A stretch of DNA of 64,000 nucleotides from SHVO01 sp041905525 (GTDB lineage Bacteria > Pseudomonadota > Alphaproteobacteria > Rhodospirillales > Rhodospirillaceae), in assembly GCA_041905525.1 (NCBI GenBank), contig JAYRKY010000001.1, forward strand, positions 124,001 through 188,000. Direction: 5' to 3'. Below, one piece after another: positions 58,335 to 64,000 of the stretch (its first letter is position 1; every line of letters starts with the position of its first letter). The translations under genes were made by a program, and so were the position numbers. A model generated the notes under the pieces. It was given only the letters and a program-made list of their open reading frames with translations, was not told where the DNA came from and ran no database searches.

Positions 58335-60626
58335 TCAGGGTGCTACCAGCCGGTCCCACCACTGTCCGAGCAGGCCCGACCACAAAAGGCCGGCGAGCGC
58401 CGCGATGATGACGACGGCGGTGGCTAGTTGACGCCGCCATGGGCGGTGAGCTTCGGCATAGGGATCGGTGAGCGATCTCTGCGCGCCAGGGGGAAGCTGC
58501 GCCATCGCCGTCAACGCTCCCCCGAACGGGATGTTGACCCGTAACATGGCGTTCACGGCCCAGCCCGACGCGTCCAGGATCGGTCCGAGATTGCGATGCC
58601 GCAGCTTCATGGCGGCGATGACAAGGGATGGTCCCGACACCGCGAGGATCAAGCCGAGCAGCGCCAGCGGCATTTGCCACCACGCGAGATTGAAGAATCC
58701 CGTGACGACGGTCGCGATCGCAGTTCCGATCGCGCCCAGCGCCAACCCGATCGCGGCGAAGATGCCGGCAAACCGGGCCGCGTCGAAGGCCTGCTCCTTC
58801 GGCGTCGGCGCGGCAGCGGGCGTTCCGAGATTGCCCACCTCGCTCACGGCTCTCGCCATCATTTGCGTCTGCGTATTCGCGGCGCGCGCGGCCGAAGCCT
58901 TTTGAATCAAATCGCCGATCATCCTGGTCGCTTGTTTGTAAGGCAGCCAGAAAGCCTGGCGAAGGCTGATGGGATGCTCGACGATGTGAACGATGGTCGC
59001 GTCCCAATCGCGCCCTTTCCGGTCATAGAATATGCCGTTGCGTCCCACACGCAGATTGTCGGCATCGCCGGCGGTGACGGCGCCGCAAATCGTCAGGCTC
59101 TCTGAAGCGTCGGCGCGCGTGCAGGTGCAATAGACCAGATAGATGTGACTAAGAGACGCGAGTTGGCTGTGTTTTCCAATGTCCTTGACCTTGACGCACA
59201 ATTCGCAGCTGCGCCCATCGAGATATAGTGTGCCGGCCTGGAAAACCGCTTTCTTTGTGCGCGTATAGAAATCTCGGAACGACACCATGTTATTCAGGAG
59301 GGGCAGAAGGTCACGCTGGTAGCGCGTGAGCTTGTCCACGAGTGTGATCGCGCTCATCTCAGGCGCCAGTGCGGCGTCCCGGGCGATCAATTCGTCGATG
59401 GATTGTTTGGCCTCGGGCCGTACAAGGGCGCTCATGAGGGTTGAATCGAGTTCACCGGCGATGGCGGGCTTTTGCTTCAACCACTCCTGATACGCGGCGA
59501 GCCCCGACTTGATCTTCTCCCACTCTTCCGCGGTCAGACTGTCCCGCGCGCCGACGATTGGCGCGGCCGCCTTTGCGGCGAACTCCCGCAGGCGTTCCGC
59601 CCACGCTGGATTGACGCCCCGGACGAACGGCAGCGCGCCTTCAGGCGCAACATGGGCCAACGGCAAGTCGAGGAGTCTTTCGTCCCGGATCGACACGTTG
59701 CGCCCAGACAGCGACTCATAGACGGCAAGCGACGGATTGAGCTGGGCGCCCGCCTTGAGATCGAACGCCGCAAGTCGGCAGCGGGTGAAGAAATCGTCGA
59801 TCTTGTCGGCAAGTTCGCCTGCAATGACGGCCGCTTCGGCCGCCCGCTCGCCGAGCGAGGCCGACGCGACGCTGGGGATGGGCGCGGAGGCCTGCCATGC
59901 GGCATAGGCGCGGACCTTGGCGAAGAAGGAATCGGAAGTCGCTTGCGAGACTCCGGGTTTTCCACCGCGGTCGAGAACCGCGCCTTCATGCTTGATGATC
60001 AGGTCCAGCACCGCGCGGGTATTGGCATCGTCGGCGGCCTCCGCCGGGATCACGCCGTCGCCGTTGAAGGCCGAGCCTTTGAAAACGGCGTCTATGTTCG
60101 CGGTATCGGCCAGCGTGATCTCGGTGGCTTCGGGCTTCCCGAGCATCCGCAGGATCGCCCGCGCCGATGCCAGGATCCGGGCGCCGTCCGGCGCCGCCGC
60201 GCGTATGGCCGATAGCGGAAGCGTCGATCGGCCCAACGTCAGATCATTGGTATCGTTGAGGTGCTCTACCGCCCACGCGAGGGCTGCGACGACTTCCGGT
60301 GCTCGAATGCGACCGTCGCCGTTGCCGTCTATGAACTGTAGCGTTGTTTCATCAAATTCGATCCCCTTCGTGGGGCACGCAAGCGCGATCCAAAGCTTCT
60401 GATCGAGCTGCGCTAGGGCGGCAAGATCGGCCCCTGTCTCAAGCCGCACCTGATCAAACCCGCCGGCCCGAAAGAATCGCCACACATGCCTTCCTTTCGC
60501 GATGGCGCCTTCTTGCGTACCCTCCCGCGCGAGATGATCTTGAGCCGTGCGAAGAAGCTGCCTTTCGGACGCTTCGGCGGAAACGGGATCCGCAGGCAGT
60601 GAGGGCCGCGCTTTTTCCTGAGGCAT
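58335..60626 (-). CDS. large EF-hand-containing membrane protein, unknown
   Basis: A 763-residue protein without a signal peptide. A canonical EF-hand loop, DGNGDGRIRAPE (100-111), lies near the N-terminus, with a weaker one further on (FNGDGVIPAE). The middle region is mainly helical, and three hydrophobic helices near the C-terminus (FAGIFAAIGLALGAIGTAI, WWQMPLALLGLILAVSGPSL, AVVIIAALAGLLWSGLLG) anchor it. Two Cys pairs around CELCVKV and YCTCT may bind metal. I know no family name. Start ATG 60626 has AGAGGA upstream. Confidence 0.7.
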   Translation of the reverse strand: MPQEKARPSLPADPVSAEASERQLLRTAQDHLAREGTQEGAIAKGRHVWRFFRAGGFDQVRLETGADLAALAQLDQKLWIALACPTKGIEFDETTLQFIDGNGDGRIRAPEVVAALAWAVEHLNDTNDLTLGRSTLPLSAIRAAAPDGARILASARAILRMLGKPEATEITLADTANIDAVFKGSAFNGDGVIPAEAADDANTRAVLDLIIKHEGAVLDRGGKPGVSQATSDSFFAKVRAYAAWQASAPIPSVASASLGERAAEAAVIAGELADKIDDFFTRCRLAAFDLKAGAQLNPSLAVYESLSGRNVSIRDERLLDLPLAHVAPEGALPFVRGVNPAWAERLREFAAKAAAPIVGARDSLTAEEWEKIKSGLAAYQEWLKQKPAIAGELDSTLMSALVRPEAKQSIDELIARDAALAPEMSAITLVDKLTRYQRDLLPLLNNMVSFRDFYTRTKKAVFQAGTLYLDGRSCELCVKVKDIGKHSQLASLSHIYLVYCTCTRADASESLTICGAVTAGDADNLRVGRNGIFYDRKGRDWDATIVHIVEHPISLRQAFWLPYKQATRMIGDLIQKASAARAANTQTQMMARAVSEVGNLGTPAAAPTPKEQAFDAARFAGIFAAIGLALGAIGTAIATVVTGFFNLAWWQMPLALLGLILAVSGPSLVIAAMKLRHRNLGPILDASGWAVNAMLRVNIPFGGALTAMAQLPPGAQRSLTDPYAEAHRPWRRQLATAVVIIAALAGLLWSGLLGQWWDRLVAP

Positions 60627-60807
60627 GTGATCCTCTGAATGTCGTTGGCGTTGGGACGAAGACAATCGCTGGAACGCTCTCCCGCCCCGGATCGGATGTG
60701 GAAAACCCCACCAGACGGTAGAACGAGCAAGGTGGTTCGTCTACGCCGTGCTACCCGCGCGCCTATGCGGGGAGTCGAAAACCTCAAATTCGCGCAATGT
60801 CTGATGA

Positions 60808-60882
60808 GTGGCTGGGGGACTAGGATTCGAACCTAGACTAGCGGAGTCAGAGTCCGCGGTCCTACCATTAGACGATCCCCCA
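60808..60882 (-). tRNA. tRNA-Gln (anticodon CTG)
   Basis: The minus strand reads TGGGGGATCGTCTAATGG with a normal D arm, anticodon arm GCGGA-CTCTGAC-TCCGC giving the anticodon CTG, T arm with GGTTCGAATCC, and acceptor 3' end CCCCCAG followed by an encoded CCA. The 5' T and the seven-base acceptor stem are typical of tRNA-Gln. The gene is 75 bases including CCA. It lies between the EF-hand protein and the Ppx gene. Confidence 0.95.
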
Positions 60883-61069
60883 GCAGGGGCCGGTCACCTT
60901 ATGCGCGGCACACTCTAATATAGTGTTACCGCCCGGGGTGGCCGAAGGCGCGCATTTGTCTTAGAAACCGGCCGCGCTTTCAAGGCCTTTTCTTTTACGC
61001 CGCCGGCCCTGTGTCCGTGGAATTCCCCCGGAACTTGCGCCCGCGCGGCGACGTTGAAATCCCTTGGTC

Positions 61070-61091
61070 CCGGAAGGGTTTGCCTTTCCGG
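61070..61091. other. hairpin in the 291-base gap before the Ppx gene
   Basis: CCGGAAGGG (61070-61078) pairs with CCTTTCCGG (61083-61091) across a four-base loop. It lies in the leader of the Ppx gene at 61174; no T-run follows. The rest of the gap (60883-61069) holds the promoter side of the tRNA gene, including the repeat ACACT/AGTGT near 60910-60927, and shows no gene. Confidence 0.4.
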
Positions 61092-61173
61092 AAGAAGCCG
61101 ATAGCATGCGGTCGGTGAGGGCCGTGGGACCGGTCAGGTCCCCCGCCGGGAGCGTAACGAGGGTCGAACGACC

Positions 61174-62226
61174 ATGGCAGACGGAAACCGCCAGGGCGGT
61201 GTTGGCTTATCAATGGAACTTCCCGTTCGCGACGCCGGCGCGTTCGCCGCCCTCGACCTCGGAACCAACAACTGCCGCATGCTCGTCGCCCGCCGCGACG
61301 GCGGCGCCGACTTCAAGGTCATCGATTCCTTCTCGCGCATCACCCGGCTGGGGGAAGGGGTCAGCGCCACCGGGCGCCTGTCCCCCCAGGCCATGGACCG
61401 CACCATCGACGCCCTCAAGCGCTGCGCCGAGAAGATGGACCGCCGCCGCGTTTCCGCCTCCCGCCAGGTCGCCACCGAAGCCTGCCGCCGCGCCGCCAAC
61501 TGCGGCGAGTTTCTGGACCGCGTGACGCGCGAGACCGGCCTCAATCTTGAGATCATCTCCGCCCATGAGGAGGCGACCCTCGCCCTGAAGGGCTGCGCCG
61601 CGCTCCTGAACCGCAGCGTGCCGCACGCCGTCATCTTCGACATCGGCGGCGGCTCCACCGAAGTCCTGTTCGTGCGCATCGACGATCACCAGGCCCTCAG
61701 CGTCGTCGGCTGTATCTCGCTGCCCATGGGCGTGGTCACGGTCGCCGAGGATTGCGGCGGCGGCGACCTGTGCGGCCGCACCTATCAAGGCGTGGTGGAG
61801 CGCGTCACCAAACTGCTCGAGCCGTTCGAGGCGGTGCATCGCATCGGCGACAAAATCGCCGCCCGCGAAGTGCAGATGATCGGCACGTCGGGCACCGTGA
61901 CCACGCTGGGCGGCCTGCACCTGAAATTGGAACGCTACGACCGCGCCGCCGTCGACGGCCTCACCCTCGACTTCGACATCATCAACGCCACCATGCGCTC
62001 TCTGTGCGGCAAGACGCTGCAGCAGCGCGCCGCTGAGCCCTGTATCGGCTGGCAGCGTGCCGATTTGATGCTGGCCGGCTGCGCCATCCTTGAAGCCATT
62101 TGCAACCTGTGGCCGGTGGGCTCGCTGCGGGTGGCCGACCGCGGCCTGCGCGAAGGATTGCTGCTCGACCTCATCAACCCGGCGCTGCTAAAAGTCGCCC
62201 CGGGTCCGATGCATCAAGTTTCCTGA
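61174..62226 (+). CDS. Ppx/GppA family exopolyphosphatase/phosphatase
   Basis: A 350-residue enzyme of the actin/Hsp70/sugar-kinase ATPase fold that removes phosphate from polyphosphate or pppGpp. ALDLGTNNCRMLVARR (26-41) is the first phosphate loop, RQVATEACRRAANCGEFLD, IISAHEEATLAL, FDIGGGSTEVLFV (second phosphate loop) and IGTSGTVTTLGGLHL follow. The C-terminal hydrolase domain of long Ppx is absent, as in short alphaproteobacterial members. It is followed 11 bases later by rlmE, the usual order in this class. Confidence 0.88.
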   Translation: MADGNRQGGVGLSMELPVRDAGAFAALDLGTNNCRMLVARRDGGADFKVIDSFSRITRLGEGVSATGRLSPQAMDRTIDALKRCAEKMDRRRVSASRQVATEACRRAANCGEFLDRVTRETGLNLEIISAHEEATLALKGCAALLNRSVPHAVIFDIGGGSTEVLFVRIDDHQALSVVGCISLPMGVVTVAEDCGGGDLCGRTYQGVVERVTKLLEPFEAVHRIGDKIAAREVQMIGTSGTVTTLGGLHLKLERYDRAAVDGLTLDFDIINATMRSLCGKTLQQRAAEPCIGWQRADLMLAGCAILEAICNLWPVGSLRVADRGLREGLLLDLINPALLKVAPGPMHQVS

Positions 62227-62237
62227 GAATCCCTGAG

Positions 62238-62972
62238 ATGAACAACAAGAGTGGCAACGGCGGGCGTCGCCAGGCCGGCGGCGGCGGAGCGCGCGGCGCT
62301 TCGGGTGCAAGCCGCGGGCTGCATGTGCGCGTACGCACCGCGCGCGGCCGCACCGTCGGGCAGCAGAAATGGCTGCAGCGCCAACTCAACGATCCCTACG
62401 TCGCGCGCGCCAAGGAAGAAGGCATGCGCTCCCGCGCCGCCTACAAACTGCTCGAACTCGACGAGAAGCTGCATTTCTTGAAAAAGGGCGCGCGGGTGAT
62501 CGATCTCGGCGCGGCGCCCGGCGGCTGGACACAGGTGGCGGTCGAGAAGGTGAAAGTCGGCCAACCCGGCGGCGGCGCCGTCGTCGCGATGGACATCAAT
62601 CCATGGGACGAAATCGCCGGCGCCAAATGCTTCATCATGGACTTCCTCGACGACCGTGCGCCGGGCCTCATCAAGGACGCCCTCGGCGGCAAGGCGGACG
62701 TCGTCCTGTCCGACATGGCCGCGCCCACCACCGGCCACGGGCCGACCGATCACCTGCGCATCATGGGTCTGGCGGAAGCCGCCTGGGCCTTTGCCGAGGA
62801 GGTGCTCGCCCCCGGCGGCACCTTCATCTGCAAGCTGTTCCAGGGCGGGGCCGAGAACGAACTGCTCACCCGCATCAAGCAGCGCTGCAAGGTCGTCAAA
62901 CACGTGAAACCCCCGGCCTCGCGCAAGGAATCGGCCGAGGTCTACCTGGTGGCCCTGGACTTCAAGGTTTAA
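62238..62972 (+). CDS. rlmE: 23S rRNA (uridine-2552 2'-O) methyltransferase RlmE
   Basis: A 244-residue methyltransferase that modifies U2552 in the ribosomal A loop. The basic, Gly/Arg-rich N-terminal extension (about 1-40) is characteristic of alphaproteobacteria. The K-D-K-E tetrad is present: SRAAYKLLEL (Lys), DMAAPTTGHG (Asp), CKLFQGG (Lys) and SAEVYLVAL (Glu). The SAM site is VIDLGAAPGGWTQVAVEK. Start ATG 62238. It is likely cotranscribed with ppx. Confidence 0.93.
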   Translation: MNNKSGNGGRRQAGGGGARGASGASRGLHVRVRTARGRTVGQQKWLQRQLNDPYVARAKEEGMRSRAAYKLLELDEKLHFLKKGARVIDLGAAPGGWTQVAVEKVKVGQPGGGAVVAMDINPWDEIAGAKCFIMDFLDDRAPGLIKDALGGKADVVLSDMAAPTTGHGPTDHLRIMGLAEAAWAFAEEVLAPGGTFICKLFQGGAENELLTRIKQRCKVVKHVKPPASRKESAEVYLVALDFKV

Positions 62973-63120
62973 CGGCCGCGCCGGCGCGCCGGCCGCGTCC
63001 GGCGCCAAGAAAGCCCCATTTTTAGGGCCTATTCTTCGCCTTGCCCCACACCCGGGTTCGGTCTATAACCCGCCACCATTTTTCGGAGCGCGCCACGCTC
63101 AAAATGATGACGGAGGTGGC

Positions 63121-64000
63121 ATGGAGATAGCCGAAGCGCTGACGTTCGACGACGTCCTTCTGGTGCCTGCGGCATCCTCGGTTCTCCCTGCCCAAGCCAA
63201 TACCTCCACGCGCCTGACCAAGACCGTCAGCCTGAACATCCCGCTGATTTCCGCGGCGATGGACACCGTCACCGAGGCCAATCTCGCCATCGCGCTGGCC
63301 CAGGAAGGCGGCATCGGCGTGATTCACAAGAACAACGCGGTCGAAGACCAAGCCAACGAAGTGCGCCGGGTGAAGAAGTTCGAAAGCGGCATGGTGGTGA
63401 ACCCGGTCACCATCTTCCCGGATCAGACCTTGGCCGACGCGCTGCGCATCCGTGAGCAGAACCGTATTTCCGGGATTCCGGTCGTGGAACGCGACACGGG
63501 CAAGCTGGTCGGCATCCTCACCAATCGCGACGTGCGCTTCGCCACCAACATGAGCCAGCCGGTGCACGAGCTCATGACCAAGGATCGCCTGATCACTGTG
63601 CCCGAAAGCGTGCACCGTGATGAAGCCGTGAAGCTGCTGCACCAGTACCGCATCGAAAAGCTGGTGGTGGTGGATCAAACCTACCGCTGCGTCGGCCTCA
63701 TCACCGTGAAGGATATCGACAAGGCGAAAGCGCACCCGCGCGCCTGCAAGGATGAACAGGGCCGCCTGCGCGTAGCCGCGGCGACCGGCGTCGGCGAAGA
63801 CGGCTATGCGCGCGGTCTCGCGCTGCTCGAAGCCGGGGTTGACGTCCTTGTGGTCGACACGGCGCACGGTCACTCGCAGGGCGTCATCGACGCCGTCGCG
63901 CGCATCAAGAAGGCGTCCAACTACGCTCAGGTGATCGCCGGCAATATCGCGACGCCGGAAGCGGCCAAGGCGCTGATCGACGCCGGCGCCGACGCGGTGA
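63121..64000 (+). CDS. guaB: IMP dehydrogenase, N-terminal part, runs off the window
   Basis: The frame opens at ATG 63121, behind GGAGG, and continues to the last base, giving 293 residues. It begins MEIAEALTFDDVLLVPAASS, the GuaB N-terminus, with two CBS domains (about 95-210: RIREQNRISGIPVVERDTGK and HQYRIEKLVVVDQTYRCVGL) and the start of the catalytic barrel, VLVVDTAHGHSQGVIDAVAR and VIAGNIATPEAAKALIDAGA. The enzyme oxidises IMP to XMP, the first committed step to GMP. The catalytic Cys loop lies beyond the window. Confidence 0.95.
   Translation, partial: MEIAEALTFDDVLLVPAASSVLPAQANTSTRLTKTVSLNIPLISAAMDTVTEANLAIALAQEGGIGVIHKNNAVEDQANEVRRVKKFESGMVVNPVTIFPDQTLADALRIREQNRISGIPVVERDTGKLVGILTNRDVRFATNMSQPVHELMTKDRLITVPESVHRDEAVKLLHQYRIEKLVVVDQTYRCVGLITVKDIDKAKAHPRACKDEQGRLRVAAATGVGEDGYARGLALLEAGVDVLVVDTAHGHSQGVIDAVARIKKASNYAQVIAGNIATPEAAKALIDAGADAV

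Noticed and set aside
63022..63873. 283-codon minus-strand open frame
   Set aside because: Antisense to guaB, whose N-terminal and CBS motifs are unmistakable on the plus strand.
1..64000. mobile elements and CRISPR arrays
   Set aside because: I found no transposase, integrase, terminal inverted repeats of an insertion sequence, or regularly spaced repeats anywhere in the window.

Overview
The window is chromosomal, GC-rich DNA from an alphaproteobacterium; I cannot place it below class. The evidence is the housekeeping block at the right end (tRNA-Gln, Ppx/GppA phosphatase, RlmE with a basic N-terminal extension, guaB) and the many tight ATGA/GTGA gene overlaps. About 50 kb of it is one exopolysaccharide and protein-sorting locus of the exosortase A (XrtA)/PEP-CTERM type, in which EPS genes are linked to an exosortase that processes exported proteins carrying a short C-terminal sorting signal.

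Layout. 1-15.6 kb is an accessory polysaccharide region: a decayed membrane-protein gene, a TonB-dependent receptor, a WalW-like deacetylase, three GT4 glycosyltransferases, a MOP-type flippase, an N-acyltransferase-like protein, one PEP-CTERM protein with a 57-residue companion, and two large paralogous Tat-exported proteins of unknown function. 15.8-41.2 kb is the XrtA core: export lipoprotein, chain-length determinant, tyrosine autokinase, outer-membrane barrel, ExeA-like ATPase, deacetylase and FemAB protein on the plus strand; amidotransferase and exosortase A fused to an EpsI domain on the minus strand; then sugar transferase, O-antigen-ligase-like polymerase, second flippase, EpsB-type phosphoglycosyltransferase, PrsK, PrsR, PrsT and a GalE-like epimerase. 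41.3-51 kb holds six exported proteins with PEP-CTERM-like tails (two paralogues, a trypsin-like protease, an L-type lectin, a beta-helix protein and a short beta-rich protein), interrupted by a small GT2/deacetylase/acyltransferase operon. 51-64 kb is mostly unrelated: two methyltransferases, SOUL protein, AraC regulator, a 59-residue metallothionein-like protein, a membrane protein with a DUF3703-like tail, AsmA, an EF-hand membrane protein, tRNA-Gln, Ppx/GppA, RlmE and a partial GuaB.

How it works together. EpsB-type PGT and glycosyltransferases would build a lipid-linked repeat, a flippase moves it, the ligase-like protein polymerises it, and Wzz/kinase/export lipoprotein/barrel carry it out. 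The exosortase cuts and presumably anchors the PEP-CTERM proteins. Five of the PEP-CTERM genes have perfectly spaced -24/-12 sigma-54 promoters 32-53 bases before their starts, and PrsR, encoded 4 kb from the nearest cluster of them, is a sigma-54 activator with an intact GAFTGA loop. The sequence therefore links the sensor-regulator pair to the sorted proteins directly. Four of the promoters also fix start codons that would otherwise be placed too far upstream.

Points most worth attention are the sigma-54 regulon, a 57-residue protein consisting of little more than a signal peptide and a sorting-like tail, the two Tat-exported paralogues, and the metallothionein/membrane-protein locus near 54.6 kb. 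Small genes at 8080-8253, 54652-54831 and 55695-55832, and the partial guaB at 63121-64000, were found by reading the sequence directly.
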